Shown: positions 21,897 to 32,894, counted from the first letter of the stretch. The stretch: 64,000 bases of DNA from Nicotiana tabacum (GCF_000715075.1 NC_134085.1:158500178-158564177), one strand, 5' to 3'. The notes: generated by a model not told the origin, from the sequence alone. Numbers and translations: made by a program.

Positions 21897-21906
21897 CCTA
21901 TAAATA
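21897..21906 (+). promoter_or_regulatory. TATA box of the 21414-22229 LTR
   Basis: CCTATAAATA lies about 110 bp downstream of the tandem arrays, a usual U3 arrangement. Confidence 0.6.
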
Positions 21907-22249
21907 GACATATTTTTACCACCATCCGAAAAATCTAATTTTCTTCTCTACAATTCTATACATTGTAATTCATAGCATCTTGCTCCCAAGTTAGCCATAA
22001 TTCGGCCCTTCAAGCTCTGTTCGGCTCATTATCCTATCAAGGATCATTCAATAAGAATTCTTTCTTCTCTGCTTTATTTTTATTATATTATCTATCATTG
22101 AATTTATTTTTCACTTCTCTATCACGTTGTATTAACAAAATTTTATATCTTTTGGATTGCATCGGTTGCTTGTGGCCCGTCATATAAAATTATTGCTTTG
22201 ACCTTGAAAACCATTTTTTGGGTTAAACATGTACTACTTGTCATTTATC

Positions 22250-23138
22250 AGCCATGCATATTTAATTATAGAATCCTACTCATCGAAATAATATTTCACT
22301 AATTAAAATTATATTGGAAGGAAACATTATACACAAAAACCATAGATTAGAAAAATAAAATTCTAGCTTGAAGCGCACATTATGAGAGATCTTAACTTTA
22401 TACAGATTGCATTCTATGAAATAGCTTGTAATTGGCGTCCCACTCTAAATATACAACAAACCATCAGAACATTTTATGTACCCTATGATAAGAGTCTCTC
22501 AAAAGATCTTTCAGCAATTCTTATGGTAAATGTCTAGCTAACTATTACTAATAGCGTATTGATCATCTTATAAGCTCAAAAAATAGATTACCAATATAAT
22601 TCAAAAGTTAGGACAATGAAATGTAATAGCCAAAGACCATTCACATTTTGTACTTTTGAGCTGTATCATATTCATATCGTGCATGCACGTAGTATAAAGT
22701 TTCAAAAACAATAAACATGTCCAGGATTGAATTAAACTAAGCATGAACAATGAGGTCAATATTCTAGCTGGAAAATTAATTAAACACGTGCATTTCATTT
22801 CTTGACGAGGAGGAGATCATCATAATCAGAATTTGGAGGTGCATGCCATATATATATATGAATAAAGCAAATACCAGCTAGACTTAGTGTTCAAACAAGG
22901 ATGAATGCAATGCATTTCTTCATTTGGAGTACATCATCATCTTTGTGCAATAAAGGTCTTCCTCAATTCTCTTTCTATGGCTATTTTTGAAAAGACAGTA
23001 TCAATATGCAGATACGGAGATTAACTATATATGTACAAATCGTAATTTTTCAATGAATGCTGATATTGGACGTAAGTGACTGCAGATAAAGGGACCTAAA
23101 TTGAGTACATGCACCAACGATTAATCAAATCATACACA
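22250..23138. other. Non-coding spacer
   Basis: AT-rich sequence without a convincing frame, RNA gene or recognised repeat. Confidence 0.6.
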
Positions 23139-23146
23139 ATGAAATG

Positions 23147-23345
23147 CAGTGGCGGACCCAGGATTTTGTGCAAGCGGATTCAGTCGTAGAAGTTCATAAT
23201 TAACATAAGCTGTATAAGCGGGTTCAAAAATAATTTCTATACAAAATTTACCTTGCTTTAGCCATAACTTATACATATACACGGTATTATTTTTTGACGA
23301 ATTGGGTTCAGTTGAACCCACTTCTCACACTTGGGTCCGCCCCTG
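23147..23345. mobile_element. hAT-type MITE
   Basis: A 199-bp element with inverted ends CAGTGGCGGACCCAGG and TGGGTCCGCCCCTG, flanked by perfect 8-bp duplications ATGAAATG (23139-23146 and 23346-23353). Eight-bp duplications and CAGTGGCGG-type termini point to hAT. It has no coding capacity and would depend on a transposase elsewhere. Confidence 0.88.
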
Positions 23346-23447
23346 ATGAAATGCATGGCATTACTCTGAAGCCATGTCGTAGGGGCCTATTTCGCTATAC
23401 CTGATCTGATAACATGTGTATAATTTTTCTGCTTTTCTTCTCTTCTT

Positions 23448-23448
<1 letters not shown>

Positions 23449-23540
<92 letters not shown>

Positions 23541-23560
23541 GTGTGTGTGTGTGTGTGTAA
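23449..23560. repeat. Compound microsatellite (TG)n(TA)n(TG)n
   Basis: About ten TG units, then about thirty TA units, a short TATG interruption and again TG units. Translated frames of repeated Tyr-Ile across it are artefacts of the repeat. Confidence 0.97.
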
Positions 23561-23806
23561 GCTAATGTGGCAGGTATTTGACAATAGTAGTCTTGAGCAC
23601 TGAGCACAGTTTTTCGATCTCAGCTTGACGAGTTTGTGTTTTATTCCTGGCAATTTTTAACAAGAAAAATAGGTTTGGCTCAGTTTGATTTCTGTCAAAA
23701 CTCACCTCAGTTCGATTCAGCTCAGTCAAAGTTCGAGCTTGATCGATTCGGTACGACTTAGCTAAATGAACTTGTATAATTATTACTTGGAAAATAAGAT
23801 GCATTT
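23561..23806. other. Non-coding spacer
   Basis: No gene seen. The CTCAGTT/AGTTCG-rich stretch at 23620-23760 resembles decayed repeat DNA but cannot be assigned. Confidence 0.5.
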
Positions 23807-23986
23807 CGGGGCGGAACTAGAGTAATAGATACGATTCGGACGAACCAATAGTTATTATTTAGACCTCATATATTTGTATTACAAAATTTACTAAATATTT
23901 ATAAATATTTAATTGGAAATTCAGAAACTAAAATGAACTATTTTCAATAGCAAAATTAAAAATTCATAAATTTCAAATACTAGCTC
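23807..23986. mobile_element. MITE-like fragment truncated at element B
   Basis: It begins GGGGCGGAACTAGAG and runs to CAAATACTAGCTC, where the element B LTR starts. The ends resemble inverted GGCGGAACTAG / CTAGCTC termini of solanaceous MITEs, but the terminal bases are missing or replaced by the LTR. Confidence 0.5.
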
Positions 23987-24611
23987 TGTCGTATACGGTC
24001 GAAATTGGGCTCGTCTACGACATGGTAGATCGAGCTCGGAACATGAGGGACTGGAGATCGACCCCAAGTCCCACCGGACCAGAACCCGAGGTCAGAATGT
24101 CTATCTTTCAGAACATTGAGCCCGTGATCCCGAAATCGACCCTGACCCTGAACGAGCTCGAAGAAACATTGTTAGCATAACCAACAGAAGACCAAAATAT
24201 CCATGACTGGTGAGATATTACGGCGAAAATCTTGGTGCGTATCAATAAGGAACCGACAATCAGCAAATCAAGATATTTTTACCTTTTATAGAGTTGTACC
24301 TAAATTAGGACTCCCCCATTATATAAAAGGGGTCTGATAATCTGTTTAACATGTCGTATGTGCATTCCAAAGCAATACATTATTTTTCTCTTTAAGCTTT
24401 TGTTCAACTGTGTCTTGATACAGATCGAAGTGCATCCAGCTTAAGGGTGGCTAACCTCCCAAGACTGTAACTGTTCAATTCGTGTGGTTTGAATTAACTT
24501 TATCATCGTTTATTCCAATTGCAATCTATTTTATCACTTTGTGTCAAGTTAATCTACATATCCTTAAAATCACTTACAAATTCAGTTGTTATCCGATTTT
24601 GAGGGTAAATA
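23987..24611 (+). repeat. Element B 5' LTR
   Basis: The 625-bp copy matches 59975-60596 along its length. It begins TGTCGTATACGG and ends TAAATA (3' copy TAAACA). TATATAAA at 24320-24327 is the likely promoter TATA box. Confidence 0.92.
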
Positions 24612-24614
24612 GTT

Positions 24615-24633
24615 TGGCGCACACCGTGGGGCT
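24615..24633 (+). promoter_or_regulatory. Element B primer-binding site
   Basis: TGGCGCACACCGTGGGGCT follows the LTR after three bases. TGGCGC... is the usual form of a plant gypsy primer-binding site; the tRNA is not assigned. Confidence 0.65.
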
Positions 24634-24759
24634 AAGGATAATAGTGGTTATTTGATACAAATCTCCATAACACACACTACTTTACACTTGTTCTTTGAAG
24701 TGTCTCTAATTTCAGGTTAAAACTCAAAATATCAAACTCTCAACCAGGACCCCTACATG

Positions 24760-25916
24760 TTGACAATGAATCCGGTCACCATGGCAAAAACGACAATGTA
24801 GCACCCGGAAACAAGGTACCCCTAGCCGACCTCGATGGTGTTCCGGCTGTAGATCCGATTGATGTCAGCTCGCATGTGGACATCAACACAAATTTGCCAG
24901 CTAATCCTGAAAATATCATCCGCAGAGATATCCGATCGGTTGCGCAAAGCACGCACGGCGGCGAAAATGGTGGAATCAACTTGCGGGTAATCTTCGAAAT
25001 ATTACAGGCTCAGCAGGCAGCGATCGCCCAACTCCAGAACCAGAGTCTCGCGCCAAGAAGGATTCTTCCCGAACCATCCCGAGAAGTCGTCCACAGAGAT
25101 GAACCGACCCCGGAGATGCCGAATGAAAAGGATTCGGGGAGAAGATGCTCAAAGAACAAAATAGATAGAATCAGGGGAGAAAATAATCAGGGGAAATGAC
25201 AAGAAGGTGAAAACCTACAACTTCAGGGTCGATCAGATCCCAGGAGCACCACCGATATTGAAAGGCCTGGATTCCAAGAAGTTCGAGTAAAAACCTTTTT
25301 CTCCGAGCGCGGCTCCAAAGCCGATCCTTAAGAAGTTACGCATGCTCAAGATTCCTAAATACAACGGAATGACCGACCCAAATGAGCATGTTACCTCCTT
25401 CACATGTGCCATCAAAGAAAACGACTTGGAGGATAATAAGATCGAGTCTGTCTTGTTGAAGAAGTTCAGAGAGACCCTGTCAAAGCGAGCTATGATATGG
25501 TATCACAACTTACCTCCTAATTCTATTGACTCATTTGCTATGCTTGCAGATTCTTTCGTGAAAGCACACGCAGGGGCTATCAAGGTCGAGACCATGAAGT
25601 CGGACCTTTTCAAAGTAAAATAGAAGGATAATGAGATGCTCAGAGAGCCCGTGTCTCGGTTTTAAATAGAACGGATGGATTTGCCATTGGTCGTTGATGA
25701 TTGGGTCGTTCAAGATTTCACCTAGGGAATCAATGATCAAGGCTTAGTGGCTTCACAATATTCGATAGGCCTATCGGGCCTAAGGACGCGCCGAGGTTAT
25801 CGGAATACAATTTTAACGTCGATGTTGCTGCCATTGTATCAGCTATCGGACGCATCAAGGACACCAAATGGCCTGGACCTCTAAAATCAGACCCAGCCCA
25901 AGGGGATCCTAACCAG
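24760..25916 (+). pseudogene. Element B gag
   Basis: The first readable part (24758-25199) encodes DLDGVPAVDPIDV and the helix ILQAQQAAIAQLQNQ. A frame change follows, then 25342-25623 encodes the capsid core PKYNGMTDPNEHV, then IWYHNLPPNSIDSFAMLADS. Both match element A gag in kind. Stops at 25197, 25621 and several further ones to 25916 break it. The start codon is uncertain because the only nearby ATGs are out of frame or downstream (24876). Confidence 0.82.
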
Positions 25917-26585
25917 ATGTGCAAATATCATGGCACTTATGGCCATAGAATAGAGGATTGCCAACAGTTGAAAGGAGAGGTAGCCTGGTTATTCAACAAT
26001 GGTCACCTTCGAGAATTCCTGAGCGACCGAGCAAAGAATCATTTCAGGAATAGAGATTCTAATAAACAGACCGAATCGGAAGAACCTCAACATGTCATTA
26101 ACATGATCATCGGTGGGGTCGATGTCCCTCGAGTGCCTATGTTGAAGCACACCAAAGTATCCATCATAAGGGAAAAACGGACTCGAGATTACATACCAGA
26201 AGGAACCTTGTCTTTCAGTGATGAGAACGCAGTAGGGATCGTGCATCCCCACAATTATGCACTGTTAATATCTGTACTCATAAATAAATATCGAGTTAAG
26301 CATATGTTAATTGGTTCAGGTAGCTCGGCCAACATCATCCAATCGAGGGTCGTAAAGCAGCTCGGTCTACAAGATCAAATCGTGCATGCAGTCCAAGCTC
26401 TAAATAGATTCAGCATGGCATGTGGAACCACTATGGGGGAGATAACATTACCAGTGAATGTCGTTGGGACCACCCAAGAAACCAAGTTTTATGTGATCGA
26501 AGGAGACATAAGGTACAATGCTCTGTTCGGGAGGCTATGGATCCACAATATGAGGGTAGTCCCTCGACTTTGCACCAAGTGTTAA
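25917..26585 (+). CDS. Element B zinc knuckle and protease
   Basis: 222 residues. CKYHGTYGHRIEDC at the start is a Cx2Hx4Hx4C knuckle. The protease site reads MLIGSGSSANII: the catalytic Asp of the family motif (IDxGSS) is Gly here, so the protease should be dead. ALFGRLWI is the later conserved loop, with Gly and Arg kept. The downstream frame 26420-26731 continues the protease tail (PSTLHQVLKFPTP) after a frameshift near 26580. Confidence 0.87.
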   Translation: MCKYHGTYGHRIEDCQQLKGEVAWLFNNGHLREFLSDRAKNHFRNRDSNKQTESEEPQHVINMIIGGVDVPRVPMLKHTKVSIIREKRTRDYIPEGTLSFSDENAVGIVHPHNYALLISVLINKYRVKHMLIGSGSSANIIQSRVVKQLGLQDQIVHAVQALNRFSMACGTTMGEITLPVNVVGTTQETKFYVIEGDIRYNALFGRLWIHNMRVVPRLCTKC

Positions 26586-26996
26586 AATTCCCAACACCGA
26601 GAGGGGTTAAAACAATCTACGGAGAGCAACCAACTGTGAAGGAAATATTAGCGGTCGAAGAGGCGATTTCGATATCCGCACTTGCAACGGCAAAGGGACC
26701 AAGTTGGGTCACAAAGCAGGATGCTAAATAGTAATTACCGACACCAACCCCGACCCAACCGAAGAAGTAGGAGACTGATGAGGACGATGATTACGGGGTT
26801 CCCAGGTCTTTCATAGCCCCCGATGATTCCGACACTACTAAATCAACAGTCGAGGAGCGAGAACATGTCATATTGATCGAGCATCTACCCGATTAGAAGG
26901 TATACCTGGGCTCGAGGTTAAGTCCCGAGCTCAGGAAAAAAACTCATTCAATTTCTTATAGCTAACATAGATTATTTCGCTTGGTCCCACCTTGAT
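26586..26996 (+). pseudogene. Element B protease-RT linker
   Basis: Frame 26420-26731 carries the protease end and then an acidic linker (VKEILAVEEAI). Beyond 26731 every frame is broken. The region corresponds to the variable linker before reverse transcriptase in element A. Confidence 0.55.
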
Positions 26997-27730
26997 ATGA
27001 CATGGATCTTGCTGGAGATAACTACTCTCAAGCTGAGCCTGGACCTGAAGCTCCACCTGATCAAACAGAAGAGGAGGTCCCAGTCCGAGGTCAAACATGC
27101 TTTGATCAAGGACGAGGTATCTCAACTCCTAAAAATAGGGTTCATTCGGGAGATTAAATACCAGGATTGGTTAGCAAACATAGTGGCAGTCCCTAAAAAG
27201 GGAATAAATAAGAATGTGCGTGGACTATAAGGATTTGTATAAGGCATGTCCAAAGGACTCCTTCCCTTTGCCCAACATCGATCGCATGATCGATGCCACA
27301 GCCAGCCACGAGATCCTCAAGTTTCTTGATGCCTACTCCGGGTACAACCAAATACAAATGAACCCAGATGATTAGGAAAAAACCTTCTTCATCACTATGT
27401 ACGACACCTACTGATATAACGTGATGTCATTCGAATTAAAAAAACGTCGGTGCCACTTATCAATGCCTAGTAAACCGAATATTCGAGGAACAAATAGGAA
27501 AATCAAAGGAGGTTTATATTGACGATATGTTAGTTAAGTCCCTGCGAGTAGAGGACCATTAAAAACATTTGTATAAAACTTTCAGCATATTGAAGAAGTA
27601 CAATATGAAGCTGAACCTGGAGAAACGTGCGTTTGGAGTCGTATCAAGTGAATTCCATGGATTCATGGTATCCAACCAGTAAATCGAGATCAACCCAGAC
27701 AAAATCAAAGTCATCGAAGATATCACAGTC
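26997..27730 (+). pseudogene. Element B reverse transcriptase
   Basis: IREIKYQDWLANIVAVPKK (to 27230), then in another frame from 27214 CVDYKDLYKACPKDSFPLP and FLDAYSGYNQIQMN, halted by TAG at 27373-27375. The catalytic YIDD is at 27515-27526 followed by MLVKS. Additional stops, and a frameshift in the MPFGLKN-equivalent region (reads MSFELKK), show decay. Confidence 0.87.
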
Positions 27731-28039
27731 ATGGACAACGTGAAGGTCGTGCAAAGGTTAACCGGATGCATAGCCACCCTGGGGAGATTCATCTCGAGGT
27801 TCTCCGATAAGAGCCACCAATTCTTCTCACTACTAAAGAAGAAGAATAAGTTTTCATGGACCGCGGAGTGCCAACGGGCCTTGGAGGAACTCAACCGATA
27901 TCTATTGAGCCCACTGCTGCTTCACACGCCGAAGGCAAACGAACAACTATACTTGTACTTGGCGGTATCAGAGATAGCAGTAAATGGAGTCCTGGTCCAG
28001 GGAAGAGGAAAGTACGCAATTTCCAATTTACTATGTTAG
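27731..28039 (+). CDS. Element B RT connection and degenerate gypsy RNase H
   Basis: 102 residues with ATLGRFISRFSDKS, then FSWTAECQRALEEL and YLYLAVSEIAVNGVLVQ. The order is the same as 14439-14083 in element A, and it likewise lacks the first catalytic Asp of the gypsy RNase H. Confidence 0.82.
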   Translation: MDNVKVVQRLTGCIATLGRFISRFSDKSHQFFSLLKKKNKFSWTAECQRALEELNRYLLSPLLLHTPKANEQLYLYLAVSEIAVNGVLVQGRGKYAISNLLC

Positions 28040-28204
28040 CTAGACTCTAGGTGAGGTTGAAACCAGGTACCCTCACCTAGAAAAATTGGCGCTCGCTTTG
28101 CTAATAGCCTCCAGGAAGCTGAAACGATATTTTCAATGTCATCCTATATGTGTTATGATTACTTATTGTGAAATATAATGCATAAACCCAAGCTCTCCTG
28201 ATGA

Positions 28205-28848
28205 TTGGCCAAATGGATCGTGGAGATCAGCAGGTACGATATTGAATATCGACCCCGGACTGCCATTAAATCTCAAATTTTGGTAGACTTCGTGGCCGAC
28301 TTTGTGCCACCCCTGATACCCGAGGTCGAAAGAGAGTTGTTGGTGAACTCGGGGACATCTTCGGGGATCTGGACCCTATTAACGTACGGAGCCTCGAACG
28401 CAAAGGGGTCCAGCCTTAGCATCGTATTGAATTCACCAACTGGCAATGTACTTAGACAATCTATTAGGACTGTGAAATTGACTAACAACGAGGCCAAATA
28501 TGAGGCCATGATTGCAGGCCTTGAACTAGCCAAAAGCTTGGGGGCAGAGATGATCGAAGCTAAGTGTGATTCCCTCCTCATGGTGAACCAAGTAATAGGA
28601 CATTCGAGGTTAGAGAAGAACGAATGCAAAGGTACCTAGATAAGTTGCAGGTAATATTACAGCGGTTCAAGGAGTGGACTTTGCAACACGTACCTCGGGA
28701 CCAAAACAGCAAGGTCGATGCCTTTGTTAACTTAGGGTCGTCGATCGAGGAGGACGAGCTCAACTCAGGGACGGTCGTACAACTCATGAGATCGGTAGTG
28801 GAAGAAGGTCATGCCGAGATAAATTCTACAAGCTTGACTTGGGATTAG
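28205..28848 (+). pseudogene. Element B second RNase H (archaeal-type)
   Basis: Frame 28205-28639 encodes FVADFVPP, WTLLTYGASN, NNEAKYEAMIAGLELA and KCDSLLMVNQV. The first catalytic Asp (TDG in element A) is Tyr here, while the Glu and second Asp remain. A frameshift near 28610 passes the reading to 28624-28848 (LDKLQVILQRFKEW, then HVPRDQNSKVDAF), which holds the last acidic motif. Confidence 0.87.
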
Positions 28849-30020
28849 AGAAACAAATATATAGAATATCTTAAGACCAAAAAACTGCCCTCGGATCTAA
28901 AAGAATTGAGGGTCCTGCATACGAAGGAAGCCTAGTTTAGCTTGTCCGAAAATGGAACCCTCTTCAGAAGAACATTCAATGGCCCACTGCGATATGTCTA
29001 GGACCAGGAGATACCGAATACGTCCTGAGGGAAGTTCACGAGGGAACCTGCCGAAATCATTCAGGCATCAAATCATTAGTTTGAAAGGTAATCAGAGCCG
29101 GCTACTACTGGATTGACATGGAAAAGGATGCAAAGGAGTTCGTACAAAATGTGATGAATGCCAAAGATATGCTCTGATGATTCATCAAACCGGGGAGCTG
29201 CTACATTCGGTTTTGTCACCATGGCCGTTCATGAAGTGGGGAATGGATATTGTTGGCCCCCTTCCATGGGCACCTGGTAAGGCTCAATTTATATTGTTTA
29301 TGACTGACTATTTTTCTAAGTGGTTGGAAGCCCAGGCATACGAGAAGGTTAGGGAGAAGGAAGACGTCGATTTCATTTGGGACCACATCATATGCCAGTT
29401 CGGAATGTAGCAAAGTAAGCAAGTTTTTTGAAGACCATAAGATCAAAAAGATCATATCAATACCCTACCACCCTAGTGGAAATAGACAAGTAGAATCGAC
29501 CAACAAGACCGTACTCCAAAACCTCAAAAAGAGGTTAATCGACGACAAAGGAAAATGGAAGGGAATCCTACCCGAAGTCCTATGGGCTTACCGTACGACC
29601 TCAAAGTCCAGTATCGGGGCCATCCTGTTCTTGTTGGTTTACGGTGCCGAAGCTATAATACCGGTCAAAGTCGTAGAACCAAGTCACAGGTTCCGATATG
29701 CAACCAAAGAATCGAATGACGAGGCCATGAGTAGGAGTTTGGTGCTATTAGATGAAAGGCCCGAAGCTTCCCTTGTCTGATTGGCCGCCCAAAATTAGCG
29801 AATCGGGAGATATTACAATCTAAGGGCCAACCTTCGACACTTCAATGTCGGGGACTTAGTGTTAAGAAGGGTCACACTAAGCACCCGGAATCTGAACGAG
29901 GGGAAGCTGGGGTAGAACTGGGAAGGGCCAGATCAAATTATCGAGATCGCTAGAAAAGGATCATGCAAACTCAGAACAATGAACTGTGAACAATACCGAA
30001 TAACTAGAACGTAACTCACT
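28849..30020 (+). pseudogene. Element B integrase
   Basis: Remnants run in order: HHCC finger (HEGTCRNHSG, then a decayed second half), MKWGMDIVGPLPWAPGK (first Asp; frame 29177-29410), then a TAG. The segment that should carry the second catalytic Asp is missing: CQFGM is followed almost directly by SKFFEDHKIKKI. ESTNK (Glu), SSIGAILFLLVYGAEAI and a final GDLVLRR...WEGP module follow with further stops. Confidence 0.85.
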
Positions 30021-31054
30021 TGAAGCGGTACAACTGCTAGGTACAACCCCATTCATTCTTTTTACTTATTTTGAACTATCACTTATAGGTAACCAACAAG
30101 GAACGATACGATTTTTAGGCCTAAAAGCACGCGTTGCACTTTTTTTTCCTTGAACCGGTTTTGTCCCAAATAGGTTTTTTGGCAAAGTATTTAATGAGGC
30201 AACAATGGATTGTGCTAACTTAGAATCGAAGGCCGATCATGAATCGGTGTCAAAGATCACATCAACAATATCTGAGGCTTCTCTATGATCAACCTCGGAC
30301 ACTAGGGGCATTACCCTTGGATAACGACTTTATCAAGGATAGAGACTTTGTGATTCAACGGTCTCAGCTCGATCGATAAGATTTACTGTAAGAGCCAAAC
30401 GGTCGAATGAACCATGCCCGCATAGACTGCTAGAGCCCTAGGACAATGCTTGCACACATGTGTAACTATTATGAACAAGAATAAAAAAATAAGTCTCTAC
30501 CTTGCGGATAAATATCTCGTCCCTTAAAAAATTCTTTTTTTATTTCTTAAGGAATTTTCTACATCTGATTCCCTAAAGGTATCGAGCCCAAGGGCCGACT
30601 TAATTCGAGTTCAAACGATCACTCCCACTGAGGGACTGTTATCTTAGGCAAGTCCGGATAACTCGGGAGAACAAGCCCACTGGACAACACCCGAACTAAA
30701 AAGGCTACGGTCATATTAAAATGGCTCGAAGACATCCGAGACCCGTAACAAAAACAACAAGGCCTTAAAATTTCTTAATCGGTTCTAAAGGCTACCCCCG
30801 ACAAACTAAAATTTAAAAAATTATAAGTTCTTTGGGGAAAAAAATTTCGGTCACATCGAACCCCCACGATGCCTCAAACAAAATAATCTTAAAGACAAGG
30901 CTTGTTCGAACCTCCGAACACAACTTAACTATTTCATGCTAAGGCATTTCAATCTTTGCAAATATAAATAATAAAGCAAAGGAAAAACTCAGAAACTATT
31001 GAAGGGAAAAAGCTTTATATACATATCAAAAGATTTACAAGGGCCAAACGGCCC
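30021..31054. other. Element B spacer between pol and nested element C
   Basis: No coding frame. By comparison with element A this is the region where pol and aORF converge. It ends with GGGCCAAACGGCCC directly before element C. Confidence 0.6.
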
Positions 31055-32564
31055 TGATATGTAGGGATTTTGACTACTTATTACTTGAGTTTTAGCTAAA
31101 AATGCTTAAAGATATTCACAAGAACTGATAAAATGTGCTTACTTCAAGAAGGCGTAATTTTGAACAAGGAATAAAACAAAGCAAAAAAGAGTAAAGTGCG
31201 GACCGCACAATATTATGTGCGGCCGTAGACTATGAAGACTCCTCTATCAGATTTTCTATGCAAAGTGTGAACCACGCAATTATAGTGCGGCCACAGAAGA
31301 TGAGGTTTAGAGAGAGATGTAATTTTGGTCCACGAAGAAGTGCGGACCACACCATTATTGTGCGGCCACAGAATCAAAAGCGCGACCGCACTTAGAAATA
31401 TGATGTCCGCAGAAGCCTTCCATGTCAAAGCTCTAACTCAAGAGTGTGGCCGCACTTATAATTGTACGGCCCGCAAAATCTGAAAAAGTGCGGCCGCAAC
31501 CCAGAATTGTGCGGCCGCAAAAGTCCATCCTGTTAAGCCAACACCAAAGTGCGGACCGCACATAGAATTATGTGGCCGCAGAACCTCCACAGGGGCAATT
31601 TTGTTTGATAATTTCAGCTGGGTATAAATAGTTCTTTTTGTCAAATTTAGGTCAAGTTTGAAGTTTTGAACACCAGAAAATAGATAGTCGTTTTTCCTTT
31701 ACTACTTTGGGTAACTTTTGTAATATTTTATCATTTTAACATTGGATTTAATTCCCTTTATCATATATTATGAGTTTAATCTTATTTTCTTTTTTAGTTT
31801 CTTCAATTTCCTCTATGAGTAGTTAATTTCTTAGCTAGAGTGGTGACCTAACCCTAGTGTGGGTACCTAATAGGTGTTTAATTTAGGGCTTGTTTGTGAT
31901 TGGGTTAGTGATATTTATCCTAGTTCTTCCTGGAATTTAAGAATTAATGGTTGCAAACATTGATTCATGCCTAATTGACTTAGTCTCTACTTGAGAAAGA
32001 TATATTAAGTTTAGGAAAATTTGGCTAACAAGGAATTGAGGGTAAACTCAAGAAATTGATAGCCCCAATTAAAGGGTTGAATCTAGAGATAGTAAGACCC
32101 GACTTGAGCATTTATCACTTGTTTTGTGAATTACTCATTTGGACTTGAGAAAGCCAAATTTGGCAAACTACTCTAACTACCGAGGGTATCGAGTGGGTAA
32201 ATGTGTGTGATTGCGATATTACACCCCAACTAATCAAACTTGCCCTAAAGCCTACAAACCGTTATGTAACCACCTAGGTGAAAGTCACGACCCTAGATCT
32301 TTTATCAACTTGAAAAACAACAACACCAAAAATATCGTCCTCTAGATTTTCATTTACAAACATTAGCATAAAAATTAGAAGTAGAAAGAAACAACCAAAC
32401 ATGTGGAAGTGCATTTTGGGCATATCATACACTTAGTCTAGATATATACCTAATCCAATATAATCTCTTTGTGGAATTGACCCCGACTCCCTTTGGTTAA
32501 TTATAATTTCATCGACCACTTCACAATCCTATTTAGTGGTGTGAATTTTGCGTGATATTAATTT
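31055..32564 (+). repeat. Element C 5' LTR
   Basis: Matches 51806-53341 throughout apart from small indels. It carries a cluster of GTGCGGCCGCAC-like palindromes (31194-31582) and a TATA box TATAAATA at 31623-31630. The 3' border is set by the primer-binding site and is accurate to a few bases. Confidence 0.9.
31194..31582. repeat. GTGCGG(C/T)CGCAC palindrome cluster in the 5' LTR
   Basis: About ten intact or decayed copies of GTGCGGNCGCAC-type words occur roughly every 30-45 bp directly upstream of the TATA box. The same cluster is in the 3' LTR at 51992-52371. Confidence 0.92.
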
Positions 32565-32582
32565 TTGCATTGTTGCCGGGGA
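32565..32582 (+). promoter_or_regulatory. Element C primer-binding site (tRNA-Asp-like, decayed)
   Basis: TTGCATTGTTGCCGGGGA resembles TGGCGCCGTTGCCGGGGA, the complement of the plant tRNA-Asp 3' end used by Athila elements. The GTTGCCGGGGA half is perfect; the part pairing with the tRNA terminus has mutated. Confidence 0.75.
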
Positions 32583-32680
32583 GCTACAAACGGATTTAGC
32601 TATATATTTGTTTTGTGTGTGATTTGTCTTCTTTTCCTTCCTGTTACTAATCTCTTTGTAAAACAATTGTAGGTGATACA

Positions 32681-32894
32681 TTGGGTCTCTACAACAATGA
32701 TCCTATTGAAAATGTGCCATTGAGGGAGGACGTGGATGATGGCCAAGTTGATGAGATTCCTCTTGAACCTCACGCAAATAGACGAGGTCGCCCGCCTTAT
32801 GACAATGTTCCCGTTCCACCTCCACCTCCTCCAAGAGCGGCGGCACATCGGGTGTTTCCAAATGAAGGATACGCAAGTGTCATAGTTGCATAAT
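32681..32894 (+). pseudogene. Element C gag, 5' fragment
   Basis: The frame encodes an acidic start, then RRGRPPYDNVPVPPPPPPR and NEGYASVIV, the lead-in to the Athila gag core. It is broken at 32894 by solo LTR D; the core resumes at 37494. The upstream Met is unclear because the first codon of this frame is TTG. Confidence 0.78.

Larger units (their letters stand above)
21414..22229 (+). mobile_element. Solo LTR-like sequence
   Basis: The 816-bp stretch begins TGTGAAACACCCCCGG and ends GGTTAAACA, i.e. TG...CA. It contains tandem arrays, a TATA box CTATAAATA at about 21898-21906 followed by a pyrimidine-rich leader, and no coding capacity. Candidate flanking pentamers (TGATA and TGTAC) match only partly, so the limits are tentative. 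Confidence 0.6.

Noticed and set aside
23387..23653. Frames encoding Tyr-Ile and Thr-His repeats
   Set aside because: They are translations of the (TA)n/(TG)n microsatellite.
31194..31582. CpG island of a host promoter
   Set aside because: The CG-rich words belong to the element C LTR and recur in the other LTR.
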